Assembly: GCF_003130705.1 (NCBI RefSeq)
Contig: NZ_CP021354.1
Coordinates: 496,001 to 560,000 of the forward strand
Direction: 5' to 3'
Origin: Rhodococcus oxybenzonivorans
GTDB lineage: Bacteria > Actinomycetota > Actinomycetes > Mycobacteriales > Mycobacteriaceae
Length of the DNA: 64,000 bases
This document shows positions 1 to 10,004 of this stretch, one piece after another. The translations under genes and the position numbers were made by a program. The first letter of the stretch is position 1, and every line of letters starts with the position of its first letter. A model generated the notes under the pieces. That model was not told where the DNA came from. It was given only the letters and a program-made list of their open reading frames with translations, and ran no database searches.

Positions 1-1047
1 AGCGGCAACGTAGGTTCGGAGATGATCAAACGAATCAGCGCCCACCGAGACCTGGAACTCGTAGGCTTGCACTGCTATTCGCCCGATAAGATCGGCCGGG
101 ACGCCGGCGAGATCGCCGGACTCGAGCCGATCGGGGTGACGGCGACCGGAACGATCGAGGAGATCATCGCCGCACAACCCGATGTGCTGACCTTCCATGG
201 AGTGTTTCCCGACGAGGCGCTCTACGAACGCGTCCTGGAGGCGGGCATCAATATCGTCACCACCGCAGATTTCATCACCGGTCATCATCGCGACAGAAAC
301 CATCCACACCCGTCAGGGAGGAAGGTCACCGAGGTTCTCGAGGCAGCCTGTCAGCGTGGCGGGTCCACCTTTTACGGCACTGGAATGAACCCGGGACTCT
401 GTCAGATCCTCGGAGTTGTCCACTCCGCGGATGTGGCCGAGATCGAGAACGTCACCGTGATCGAGTCGGTAGATGTGTCCTGTCACCACTCGGTCGAAAC
501 GTGGAAGGAAGTCGGTTACGGCAAACCGATCGACGACCCCAGCATCGCGGGATCCCTGGAGAAGTACACCCGCGTGTTCTCCGACAGCGTGTACATGATG
601 GCTGACTGTTTCGACCTCGAGCTCGACGAGGTGACGTTCACCTACGAGCTCGGCGCCTGCACGAAGGACGTCGACCTGGGCTGGTATCGGATGCCCAAAG
701 GGTCTCTGGGTGCCAACTACGTCAAGTACCAGGGCATGGTCGACGGTGTACCCCGCATCGAGTCCCACCTCGAGTGGCAGATGACACCACACACAGATCC
801 GAGCTGGAACATCAAGGGCTGCTACATCACCCAGATCACCGGCGACCCGAATATCTACAGCAAACACATGATATTTCCCAAACCCGGTGTACGCCTCGAT
901 AACCCGGAAGACTTTGCATCCATCGGTATGACCGTTACCGGACTGCCGGCATTGAACTCCCTCCGGAGTATCGTCGCGGCGGCGCCAGGGATCAGAACAA
1001 GTGCCGACATGCCACTGCGCGGATTCGCCGGCCGCTTTGTGAGATAG
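1..1047 (+). CDS. Dihydrodipicolinate reductase-like NAD(P)-binding dehydrogenase (5' end missing)
   Basis: The reading frame is open from base 1, so the gene starts outside the window. The first residues in frame read SGNVGSEMIKR, the end of a Rossmann GxxGxxG nucleotide-binding loop. The remaining 348 residues match the layout of the dihydrodipicolinate-reductase-like family that includes 2,4-diaminopentanoate dehydrogenase: an N-terminal Rossmann fold, then FYGTGMNPGL at the domain junction and a C-terminal substrate domain. Substrates in this family are amino or keto acids, and the exact one cannot be told here. The first ATG in the window (22) is internal and is not the real start. It is followed by a TetR remnant on the other strand. 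Confidence 0.75.
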   Translation, partial: SGNVGSEMIKRISAHRDLELVGLHCYSPDKIGRDAGEIAGLEPIGVTATGTIEEIIAAQPDVLTFHGVFPDEALYERVLEAGINIVTTADFITGHHRDRNHPHPSGRKVTEVLEAACQRGGSTFYGTGMNPGLCQILGVVHSADVAEIENVTVIESVDVSCHHSVETWKEVGYGKPIDDPSIAGSLEKYTRVFSDSVYMMADCFDLELDEVTFTYELGACTKDVDLGWYRMPKGSLGANYVKYQGMVDGVPRIESHLEWQMTPHTDPSWNIKGCYITQITGDPNIYSKHMIFPKPGVRLDNPEDFASIGMTVTGLPALNSLRSIVAAAPGIRTSADMPLRGFAGRFVR

Positions 1048-1102
1048 CGACCTTCCGCGAGGCTCCCTCGCGGGCGCGGCGCACCTCAGGCCTGATCGCG
1101 GC

Positions 1103-1345
1103 TCACGCCAGACCATGGAGGTGTTCGGCGATCATGCGCTGCGCCGTTTCCGCGGTATCGGTTTCGCTGAGCAGGGCGTGCATCGCGGCCCCGTCGACGA
1201 GTGCGTGCAGTCGCATCGCCTCGGCATCGATGTCGCGCTTCGGTGCGACATACCCGTGCGCGGCAAGCCCGGCCAGGATCGATGCGCATCCGGCGCGTAG
1301 TTCACGCGACGCCGTCGGCCCGGAACCCTCCGAAAGCGGCTGACT
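1103..1345 (-). pseudogene. 3' remnant of a TetR/AcrR-family regulator
   Basis: Read on the minus strand, the 81 codons from 1345 to the stop at 1103 give a C-terminal helix pair typical of TetR ligand-binding domains: ELRAGCASILAGL, then EAMRLHALVDGAAMHALLSE, then AQRMIAEHLHGLA. An in-frame TAA lies just upstream (1348-1346), and no helix-turn-helix half can be found further upstream, where the retron-like unit lies. The gene has therefore lost its DNA-binding half. The break is within about 20 bases of the first paired repeat of the retron-like RNA. It could instead be a short free-standing ORF, but it has no start codon at the right place. Confidence 0.6.
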
Positions 1346-1363
1346 TTATGGCATTCTCACGAG

Positions 1364-1537
1364 GTGCGACGGTGCAGGGGTGAGAGTGGGGTGGCCGGTA
1401 CGCCGGCTGCGACCACGTCAGGGGTAACCCCTGGCTCGGCATTGTTCACCGGAGGCACCGTCCGACGCACGGCCGCACGCTCCGCGTGCTTCGGCGCGCC
1501 GCAGACGACAGGTATCGGTCGCCTCTCACCGTCGCAC
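1364..1537 (+). ncRNA. Candidate retron msr-msd non-coding RNA
   Basis: An 11-base segment at 1364-1374 is perfectly complementary to 1527-1537, as the a1/a2 repeats of a retron RNA are. Between them lie two short hairpins (stem 1394-1398/1403-1407, loop TACG; stem 1419-1424/1428-1433, loop TAA). A longer fold follows: 1452-1460 pairs with 1516-1525 around an inner hairpin at 1475-1489. The right-hand repeat ends two bases before the ATG of the reverse transcriptase. The order a1, small hairpins, long hairpin, a2, RT is the known retron layout. Ends, priming guanosine and transcription are inferred, not seen. Confidence 0.5.
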
Positions 1538-1539
1538 GC

Positions 1540-2781
1540 ATGACACGGCGTCGCGCCCTGTCCTCGGCTGTGGCGCGTCGCCTGGCCGCGGTGGCGACGT
1601 CGGGTTCCTGGACGCGAGCCGCGATCGCCCAGCGGTTCGAGGAGATCGGCACCCCGGACGCCGACCGGATCGCAACACGATTGTTCGACCTTCTGCCCAC
1701 TCCTCCGGTGGAGGGGGTCGACAGCGTGTACCGGTTGCTGTCGGAACTGCCGCACATCGACGAGCCGGCTCCGGTGGTAGAGCAACCTGACCACGAGTGG
1801 AGGTTCGACGTTCCGAAGTGGACCCACACGGTCGCGGTGGCGCAGGCGGTCGGTCTCACCCCGGCGGAATTGGACTGGTTCGCCGATCCGGGTGAGTGGC
1901 TGCGGAACAAGGCGCCTACCCTGCAGCACTACCGCTACCGAATCCGGTCGGACCACCGATTGCTGGAAGCACCCAAGGAACGGCTCCGCGAGGTGCAGCG
2001 CCGAATCCTGACGGCTCTCCTCGATCGAGTACCTCCGCATGCCGCCGCGCACGGCTTCGTGCGCGGGCGCAGCGTTCACACGTTCGCTGCACCGCATGCG
2101 GGTCGAGATATGGTGGTGCGGATCGATCTGCGCGCGTTCTTTCCGTCGATTTCCCAGGCTCGGGTGCGGGCGGTTTTCGACTCGCTCGGATATCCGCCGC
2201 GTGTGTCGCGTGTGCTGACGGGACTCTGCACCACCTCCACTCCACCGGACGTTCTCGCGAGGCTTCCATTCGACACGGCGAGCCGATTACGGGGGTCACA
2301 CCTGCCGCAGGGGGCGCCGACGTCGCCGGCCCTCGCGAATCTCGTCACGTATCGGCTCGATCGACGGCTGACCGGATTGGCGCGGTCATCCCGAGCCGAA
2401 TACACGCGGTACGCCGACGATCTCGCGTTCTCCGGCGTCGACCTCGCGGCGGACCGCCTGATCTCCGCCGTCGGCCGGATCGCGGCGGACGAAGGGTTCT
2501 CGGTACATCCGCGAAAGACGCGGATCATGCGAGCGCACCGACGGCAGCACCTGGCGGGACTCGTGATCAACTCGCACGCGCAGGTCGTCCGCACGGAGTA
2601 CGACCAACTGCGTGCGCTGCTCTTCAACTCGCTGCGCACCGGCCCGGATCTGCAGAACCGGGACGGGCGGTCGCACTTTCGTGAGTACGTCTACGGGCGC
2701 ATCGCCTGGATCGGCGAGTCGAACCCCAACCGCAAGCGTGCGCTGCTCGCCCTCGCCGACCGGATCGAGTGGACGGGGTGA
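1540..2781 (+). CDS. Retron-like reverse transcriptase
   Basis: A protein of 413 residues from the ATG at 1540. An in-frame GTG at 1486 is less likely because it falls inside a hairpin of the RNA candidate. The first 120 or so residues have no domain I recognise. The RT domain then shows HGFVRGRSVHTFAAPH (a variant of the retron NAxxH box), VVRIDLRAFFPSIS (catalytic Asp), LPQGAPTSPALANLV, YTRYADDLAFSG (catalytic YADD) and VHPRKTRIM...LAGLVIN (variant of the VTG box). No maturase or endonuclease domain follows, which argues against a group II intron. Retron RTs reverse-transcribe the adjacent RNA and usually serve anti-phage defence with an effector; none is fused here. Confidence 0.8.
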   Translation: MTRRRALSSAVARRLAAVATSGSWTRAAIAQRFEEIGTPDADRIATRLFDLLPTPPVEGVDSVYRLLSELPHIDEPAPVVEQPDHEWRFDVPKWTHTVAVAQAVGLTPAELDWFADPGEWLRNKAPTLQHYRYRIRSDHRLLEAPKERLREVQRRILTALLDRVPPHAAAHGFVRGRSVHTFAAPHAGRDMVVRIDLRAFFPSISQARVRAVFDSLGYPPRVSRVLTGLCTTSTPPDVLARLPFDTASRLRGSHLPQGAPTSPALANLVTYRLDRRLTGLARSSRAEYTRYADDLAFSGVDLAADRLISAVGRIAADEGFSVHPRKTRIMRAHRRQHLAGLVINSHAQVVRTEYDQLRALLFNSLRTGPDLQNRDGRSHFREYVYGRIAWIGESNPNRKRALLALADRIEWTG

Positions 2782-2866
2782 ACCGACCCTTGCGGCGACA
2801 ACGCGGCAGTTGTTCGATGGAGGGAGGCGCACCATGTGTTCGGGCGTGCCGGCGAGGAGAACGCTG

Positions 2867-3151
2867 ATGCTGTACGTCGCGCTGTTCGGATTCATCCTGT
2901 GGGTCCTCTGTTTCGCCGATGCGATCACCACCGAGGAAAACGAGGTCCGGAATCTGTCGAAAGACGGCTGGCTGGTGGTGGTGTTGCTCCTGCCGATCGT
3001 CGGCTCGATCCTCTGGCTGGTAGCGGGGCGGCCGGAGAAGTACCCCGGTGAGCGCCTGCCCGAAGACCCGGAGGAGGCGGAGTTCGTCCGCCGATGTCGT
3101 GAACGTGCCGAGGAGCAGCGCCGAGAGAACCGGCGGCGTCCGCAGGAGTAA
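2867..3151 (+). CDS. Small two-helix membrane protein, PLDc_N domain
   Basis: A 94-residue protein with two hydrophobic helices (LYVALFGFILWVLCFADAI and WLVVVLLLPIVGSILWLVAG) followed by the GRP turn and a charged tail rich in Glu and Arg. This is the phospholipase-D-nuclease N-terminal (PLDc_N) fold, a membrane anchor with no known enzyme activity. The ATG at 2867 has GAGGAGA six bases upstream; an ATG at 2834 preceded by a purine-rich GGAGGGAGG would add 11 residues. It follows the reverse transcriptase by 85 bases on the same strand. Such proteins are common stand-alone genes in Rhodococcus, so a role in the retron is only a possibility. Confidence 0.7.
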   Translation: MLYVALFGFILWVLCFADAITTEENEVRNLSKDGWLVVVLLLPIVGSILWLVAGRPEKYPGERLPEDPEEAEFVRRCRERAEEQRRENRRRPQE

Positions 3152-3175
3152 CTTCGCCGCTCACCGGGACTCCGG

Positions 3176-3685
3176 CTACAGCGGCCGGGGCAACCCGGGT
3201 GCGACGGTGCGGGCGAGGATCCCCAGAGTGGCGCGCAGGGCAGTGTCGGAGATCACCGGGAAGATTCCGGCGTCCCGCCAAACGGGGTCGATGGAGGACC
3301 AGTCGTAGAACGAGGTGACCATCGTGCCCTCCTCGATCGGCTCGAGACGGTAGCCGTACACGTGGCCGATCTGCGGGCGAATCCGGCCGAGGACCTTCCA
3401 GGAGATCTCGCGGTCGGGAACGAAGGTCTCGATCGTCACGGTCACGTCGTATAGCCCCAGATCCACGTCGTTCAGCGCGTCACGGTCCATGTGGACGACG
3501 ACGCTGTCACCTGCCGCGGTCACGGGTTCGCCCTCGGCGGACATCAACATGCCGGAACTGTCGATGGCTACGTGCCCGTTCGGGTCACACAGCACGCTGA
3601 AGATGTCCGCCGGTTTTGCCGCGATCGCCCGCTGAACTTCCAGTCGTTCGCGTACCGGAACGGTTTCGTTCGTGTCGCTCGTCAT
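3176..3685 (-). CDS. SRPBCC-fold (polyketide cyclase/START-like) protein
   Basis: 169 residues with the SRPBCC pattern: VQRAIAAKPADIFSVLCDP at the N-terminus (first strand and helix), then ISWKVLGR, the usual WTSFYDW-like segment read here as VTSFYDWSSIDP, and a long C-terminal helix ending in ATLGILARTV. These small cup-shaped proteins bind hydrophobic ligands and act in lipid or polyketide handling or as stress proteins. No catalytic signature can be assigned. It lies 107 bases downstream of rmlC on the same strand and could be read through from it. Confidence 0.7.
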   Translation of the reverse strand: MTSDTNETVPVRERLEVQRAIAAKPADIFSVLCDPNGHVAIDSSGMLMSAEGEPVTAAGDSVVVHMDRDALNDVDLGLYDVTVTIETFVPDREISWKVLGRIRPQIGHVYGYRLEPIEEGTMVTSFYDWSSIDPVWRDAGIFPVISDTALRATLGILARTVAPGLPRPL

Positions 3686-3792
3686 CCAGGCATCTTCTCA
3701 CCCCTGGACGGTGCCGCGCTGACAACCGGTTGCCGTTCCGGCCCCTACCCGCGTGAGGGTGGACTAGTGCCGATCCGGCGGCAAACCCGACC

Positions 3793-4383
3793 TCAGGAGC
3801 TCGCATAGACCGGCAGGACCCCGGCCTCGGCTGCCTGCGTCAGCGTCGGCGCGGCCGAATCCTTTCCGGACAGCTGGAAGTTCAGCGGCGAGCCGTCACG
3901 TCCGACGGCGGGCCAGTCGATGGCGAGTTCGGGGTCGAAGGGATGGACGTCGTGGTCGAGTTCGGGGGTGTACTCGAGGGAGCACAAGTACATCACCGTG
4001 GACGCGTCCTCGAGCGACAGAATTGCGTGGCCCAGACCCGCGGGGAGATACACGGCGCGACGGTCCACATCGTCGATCATCACGGAATCCCACTGCCCGA
4101 AGGTGGGAGAGCCCACGCGCACGTCGACGATGACGTCGAGGAACGCACCTTTGACGCAGGTGACGTACTTTGCCTGACCCGGTGGGGTGTCGGTGAAGTG
4201 GATGCCCCGCAGCACGCCGGCGGCGGACACCGAGCAGTTGGCCTGCGCGAGGTCGAGTCTGTGTCCGACAGCCGCCTCGAACTCGGAGCCCTTGAACCAC
4301 TCCAGGAACACGCCGCGGTCGTCACCGAACTGTCGTGGCGTGATCTCCCACGCCCCGGGGATCGTCAGCTCCCGATATTCCAC
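3793..4383 (-). CDS. rmlC: dTDP-4-dehydrorhamnose 3,5-epimerase
   Basis: 196 residues, close to the usual family length, from a GTG at 4383. The protein shows the cupin features of RmlC: FxDDRGVFLEWFK near the N-terminus, VLRGIHFTDTPPGQAKYVTCVKGAFLDVIVDVR with the catalytic His in RGIHF, and VYLPAGLGHAILSLEDAS. It epimerises dTDP-4-keto-6-deoxyglucose, the third step to dTDP-rhamnose, which forms the rhamnose linker between peptidoglycan and arabinogalactan. One base separates the rmlA stop from this start, so the two are very likely translationally coupled. Confidence 0.95.
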   Translation of the reverse strand: MEYRELTIPGAWEITPRQFGDDRGVFLEWFKGSEFEAAVGHRLDLAQANCSVSAAGVLRGIHFTDTPPGQAKYVTCVKGAFLDVIVDVRVGSPTFGQWDSVMIDDVDRRAVYLPAGLGHAILSLEDASTVMYLCSLEYTPELDHDVHPFDPELAIDWPAVGRDGSPLNFQLSGKDSAAPTLTQAAEAGVLPVYASS

Positions 4384-4384
4384 G

Positions 4385-6328
<1,944 letters not shown>

Positions 6329-6393
6329 TCCTTCGCTCCCGACATCCGCCGGGTGGAAGCCCTGTCCCACGAGTGACGGGTACGCCCGTCCGG

Positions 6394-7350
6394 CTACCGC
6401 CCGGCTCTCGCTGCGACGGCGAGGCGGGTGTCCTCCGCGATCAGATCGGTATTGACCGCCGCCGCAGCATTGAGTCCCGCTGCAGCGGAGGCGATTACCT
6501 GTCCCTTGAGGTCCGCCACGTTTCCCGCGACCCACACGCCCGGAATGGCCGTGGCGCCCGTGGCATCCGAGGCGATATAGGTGCCCACCACGTGTCCGCC
6601 CATCTGCTGCTCCACGGGCTCCAGTCCGAGTGTGGTCAGTACGTCGGCACGCGCGGTGAACACCGGCGCGACTACCACTGCGGCGCAGGCGAATTCCTCA
6701 CCGGAGTGCAACCGGACACCGGTGAGGCGATCCTCGGCCACCGTGAGGCCCGACAGCTTTCCGTCGACCACGGAGATGTCCCGGGCGGCGAGTTGCTCGT
6801 ACTCCTCACCCGTCGGCTCGATCGCGTCGTTGAGGAACAGCGTCACCTTGTCGGTCCATTGCCGCCACATCAATGCCTGGTGAACCGAGAAGGGACTGCT
6901 CGCCAGGACGCCGATCGGCTGGTCCCGCACCTCCCACCCGTGGCAGTACGGGCAGTGGAGCACATCGCGGCCCCATCGTTCGGACACGCCGGGAATGTCG
7001 GGCAGCTCGTCCACCAACCCCGTGGTCACCAGCAGTCGCCGGGCCGAGACCGAACGTCCGTCGGCAAGGGTGACCCGGAAGCTGTCGTCCTCGACGGTCT
7101 GGGCGGAGGTGACGGTGCCGGTCACCACCTCGCCTCCGTAGGAAGCGACCTCGCCGCGGCCGATGTCGAGCAATTCGGCCGGGGGAGTGCTCTCGCGGCC
7201 CAGGTAATTGTGGATGTGCCCCGCCGGGGCGTTGCGGGGGGCGCCGGCATCGATCACCAGCACCGACCGCCGCGCCCGGGACAGGGCCAGCGCCCCACTC
7301 AGTCCTGCTGCGCCACCACCGACGATCACCACGTCGTATTTGTCCTTCAC
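6394..7350 (-). CDS. Thioredoxin-reductase-like FAD/NAD(P)-dependent oxidoreductase
   Basis: 318 residues from a GTG at 7350, chosen because AAAGGAGG sits just upstream. The N-terminal FAD loop is DVVIVGGGAAGLSGAL; LLVTTGLVDELPDIPG and HCPYCHGWEVRD follow. The CPYC pair is placed like the redox-active CxxC of thioredoxin reductases. A C-terminal segment, AIPGVWVAGNVADLKGQVIASAAAGLNAA, closes the FAD site. The substrate is not clear: this subfamily includes thioredoxin-reductase-like enzymes without a known thioredoxin. It is divergent from an XRE-cupin regulator that probably controls it through the palindrome at 7419-7433. Confidence 0.85.
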   Translation of the reverse strand: MKDKYDVVIVGGGAAGLSGALALSRARRSVLVIDAGAPRNAPAGHIHNYLGRESTPPAELLDIGRGEVASYGGEVVTGTVTSAQTVEDDSFRVTLADGRSVSARRLLVTTGLVDELPDIPGVSERWGRDVLHCPYCHGWEVRDQPIGVLASSPFSVHQALMWRQWTDKVTLFLNDAIEPTGEEYEQLAARDISVVDGKLSGLTVAEDRLTGVRLHSGEEFACAAVVVAPVFTARADVLTTLGLEPVEQQMGGHVVGTYIASDATGATAIPGVWVAGNVADLKGQVIASAAAGLNAAAAVNTDLIAEDTRLAVAARAGR

Positions 7351-7418
7351 TGCGTCCTCCTTTGTTCGGCCTTCGTAATCGAACTGTCCAGTACTCCGTG
7401 CAGCATTGACAAACTCTT

Positions 7419-7433
7419 TTGCCGGGATGGCAA
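7419..7433. promoter_or_regulatory. Palindromic operator candidate between the oxidoreductase and XRE-cupin regulator
   Basis: TTGCC-GGGAT-GGCAA is a perfect inverted repeat with five-base arms and a five-base spacer. It lies 10 bases upstream of the regulator ATG and just downstream of a TTGACA hexamer (7406-7411) that could be its -35 box. The position fits repression of both divergent genes by the XRE protein; binding is inferred. Confidence 0.4.
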
Positions 7434-7442
7434 GATGAGGGT

Positions 7443-8048
7443 ATGAGCGACGACATTCCCGACCTCGGCGGTGTCCTCGACGCCGTGGGTCCCCGACTGA
7501 AGGCACTCCGTCAGCAACGCGGCGCAACGCTGGCGCAGCTGTCCGACGCCACCGGCATCTCGGTGAGCACCCTGTCCCGCCTCGAGTCCGGTCAGCGCAA
7601 ACCCACGCTCGAGCTGATGCTGCTCCTCGCCCGAGCGCACCAGCTTCCACTCGACGAACTCGTCGACGCGCCCGCCACCGGTGACCCGCGGGTCCACCTG
7701 CGGCCGATCGAGCGTTTCGGCACGAAGATCATTCCCCTCACCCGCAGACCGGGCGGAATCCAGGCGTTCAAGCATGTCATCCCGGCGCGGGAGCCGTCGC
7801 CGAGCGAACCGCAGTTGCAAGTCCACGAGGGATACGAATGGCTCTACGTCCTCTCGGGGCGGCTTCGCCTACTGCTCGGGGAACACGATGTGATCCTCAC
7901 CGCGGGTGAGGTGGCCGAGTTCGACACGCATGTACCGCACTGGTTCGGCAACCCTGGCCCCGAGCCGGTCGAAATCCTGAGCCTTTTCGGGCCGCAGGGG
8001 GAGCGGGCCCACGTCCGAGCCCGGCCCGCAGGTGATGCGGCGCTCTGA
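7443..8048 (+). CDS. XRE-family transcriptional regulator with C-terminal cupin domain
   Basis: 201 residues from the ATG at 7443. Residues 15-70 are a helix-turn-helix of the XRE type (LKALRQQRGATLAQLSDATG, then ISVSTLSRLESGQRKPTLE). Residues 110-190 form a cupin barrel (VHEGYEWLYVLSGRLRLLLGE and FDTHVPHWFGNPG), which in this family senses a small ligand. It is divergent from the oxidoreductase gene, the usual arrangement for a regulator and its target. A TTG at 7419 would extend the protein into the operator and is less likely. Confidence 0.9.
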   Translation: MSDDIPDLGGVLDAVGPRLKALRQQRGATLAQLSDATGISVSTLSRLESGQRKPTLELMLLLARAHQLPLDELVDAPATGDPRVHLRPIERFGTKIIPLTRRPGGIQAFKHVIPAREPSPSEPQLQVHEGYEWLYVLSGRLRLLLGEHDVILTAGEVAEFDTHVPHWFGNPGPEPVEILSLFGPQGERAHVRARPAGDAAL

Positions 8049-8129
8049 CCGGCACGACCGCGCGCACCACCCCAGCCGGAAAGGTGGGCTGAGCCGCGGC
8101 GAAGGTCTCGATCGCGATACCCTGCCCGG

Positions 8130-10004
8130 GTGGATACAGCGAACGCCTCCGTTTCCGACGTCGAGCTGACCGAGCACCGGGCGGTGTCCGATCGACTCGT
8201 CGCGCAGCGAGGACCGTTCACGGGCACCTCACCGATCGTCAACGACGATCTGTACGCAGTGGTCAAGCGCGGCGGGTCTACCCGCACCCGATTTGCACTG
8301 CATCTGCACGCCGGCGCCACAGTCCATACCAACACCTTCTTCGGCCGGTTCCCGGCGAGCTACTGGCAGCGATGGACCACTGCGGCCGAGGTCACGGCCA
8401 CAGCGCGGATCGACGCCGCAGACCACTGCCGGGCGCAGCTCCTGGCCTCCGACATCGGCGGGCACCGACGCATCATTGCCGCCGAGGTGATTACCGGCTC
8501 CGGCACGGTCACCCTCACCGCGAAACTCGACAAGTTCGCCGACGGCGGCGCCTTGTGGCTGCAGTTCGATGCGCTCGAGGGCGGCGTCACCGTTGCCGAC
8601 ATCGAATGGACGGTGGCCTCGCCCGAGACCGTCCGGCCGGTGGCCATCGCGATCTGTACCTTCAACCGGGCCGACGACTGCGCCAACACCGTCGCCGCTC
8701 TCGCGTCCGACGAGCGGGTGCTCTCTTCCCTCGACGCGGTGTACGTCGTCGACCAGGGCACCGATCCGGTGGAGACCCGCGAACTGTTCCAGCAGGTCGC
8801 CCCGAAGTTCGGCGACCGGCTGCACTACCTTCGCCAGGCCAATCTCGGCGGCGCGGGCGGGTTCAGTCGGGGACTCTACGAGGCGTCCGCCGCGGGTCCG
8901 CATGCCGATGTCCTTCTGATGGACGACGACGTTCTGTGTGAGCCGGAGAGCGTGCTGCGACTGAGCGCCTTCGCGAACATGACCACCGACCCGGCGCTGA
9001 TCGGCGCCCAGATGCTGTTCTTGTACAACCCGAACTACCTGTTGGCGTCCGGGGAACGCGCCGATCTCACGACGCTGCGGCGCGGGCTACCGACCGACAA
9101 ATATGGAGTCCGCAACAGCAACGTTCTGAAGAAACTGCCCGAGCGACGCATCGATGCCGAGTACAACGGCTGGTGGTCGTGCCTCATCCCGGCCGAAGTG
9201 GTCCGGCAAATCGGGATGCCGCTGCCCGTCTTCTTCCAGTGGGACGACGTCGAATACAGCTTGCGGGCCGGCCGGGCGGGCATCCCGACGATCACCCTGC
9301 CGTCGACCGGGGTCTGGCACGCCGATTTCTATTGGAAGGATGTCGACGGCTTCGCGCACTACTTCAGTACCCGCAATGGGCTGATCACCGCTGCCCTCGA
9401 CCCCGGTTTCGCGCCGACATCCCTGGCCAAGCAGCTCAGCCGGGAAATCAGTCATTCGATCGTGAGCTTGCAATACGGTCTCGCGCACACGCAGCTGCGG
9501 GCGATCGAGGGCTTCCTCGAAGGCCCGAATGCCCTCGCAGATGGTGGGCAGGCAGCTCTCGCCATGATCAACAAGGAGCGCACCCGGTTCCCGGAGACCA
9601 TCACCAGGCCGGTGTCCGAGCTCCCGGCGGGCGTCCGGTTCCGTCGCGCCGATCCGCCTCCGAAGGCGGGCTGGGACGATCTGGTGCTCGCGAAACGAGC
9701 CGCCGCCCACCTTCGCGGACGCCTCGAGCGCGGGCCCGTCGCGATCTCCTACGAGGACGCGCGGTGGTGGCATGTCGGACGGTTCGACCACGTGTATGTC
9801 ACGGACGCGTCGCAAGCCGGTGTGCGCGAACGCAAATACGACAGGGAGCTCGCTGCCGAGATGGGTGGCCGCCTCGCCGGAGTGATGAAACGATTCCGGG
9901 CGGAGGCGCCGACCGTCGCGGAGGCGTTCCGTGCCGAGATGCCCACCCTCACCAGCCGTGAAAACTGGACCCGGCTCTACGAGATGAACCAAGCGTCATC
10001 GTGA
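8130..10004 (+). CDS. glfT2: Galactofuranosyltransferase GlfT2 (galactan polymerase)
   Basis: 624 residues from a GTG at 8130, near the 637 of the mycobacterial enzyme. An N-terminal beta-sandwich (about 1-160) precedes a GT-A glycosyltransferase domain beginning VAIAICTFNRADDC. The metal-binding LLMDDDV is at residues 263-269, NGWWSCLIP and FFQWDDVEYSLRAGRAG carry the acceptor site and catalytic Asp (372/373), and WHADFYW holds the metal-binding His397. It alternately adds beta-1,5 and beta-1,6 galactofuranose from UDP-Galf to build arabinogalactan. Its last bases overlap the convergent methyltransferase gene by nine. Confidence 0.95.
   Translation: MDTANASVSDVELTEHRAVSDRLVAQRGPFTGTSPIVNDDLYAVVKRGGSTRTRFALHLHAGATVHTNTFFGRFPASYWQRWTTAAEVTATARIDAADHCRAQLLASDIGGHRRIIAAEVITGSGTVTLTAKLDKFADGGALWLQFDALEGGVTVADIEWTVASPETVRPVAIAICTFNRADDCANTVAALASDERVLSSLDAVYVVDQGTDPVETRELFQQVAPKFGDRLHYLRQANLGGAGGFSRGLYEASAAGPHADVLLMDDDVLCEPESVLRLSAFANMTTDPALIGAQMLFLYNPNYLLASGERADLTTLRRGLPTDKYGVRNSNVLKKLPERRIDAEYNGWWSCLIPAEVVRQIGMPLPVFFQWDDVEYSLRAGRAGIPTITLPSTGVWHADFYWKDVDGFAHYFSTRNGLITAALDPGFAPTSLAKQLSREISHSIVSLQYGLAHTQLRAIEGFLEGPNALADGGQAALAMINKERTRFPETITRPVSELPAGVRFRRADPPPKAGWDDLVLAKRAAAHLRGRLERGPVAISYEDARWWHVGRFDHVYVTDASQAGVRERKYDRELAAEMGGRLAGVMKRFRAEAPTVAEAFRAEMPTLTSRENWTRLYEMNQASS

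Noticed and set aside
313..1116. 267-codon minus ORF opposite the first gene
   Set aside because: It runs fully antisense to a well-matched dehydrogenase, has no start signal, and no domain pattern.
1349..1540. Group II intron or diversity-generating retroelement
   Set aside because: The RT has no maturase or endonuclease domain, there is no domain V-like hairpin after it, and no template/variable repeat pair was seen.
1357..2097. Long minus-strand ORF across the RT gene
   Set aside because: It is an antisense shadow of the RT with Arg/His-rich composition and no recognisable domain; the plus frame has all RT motifs.
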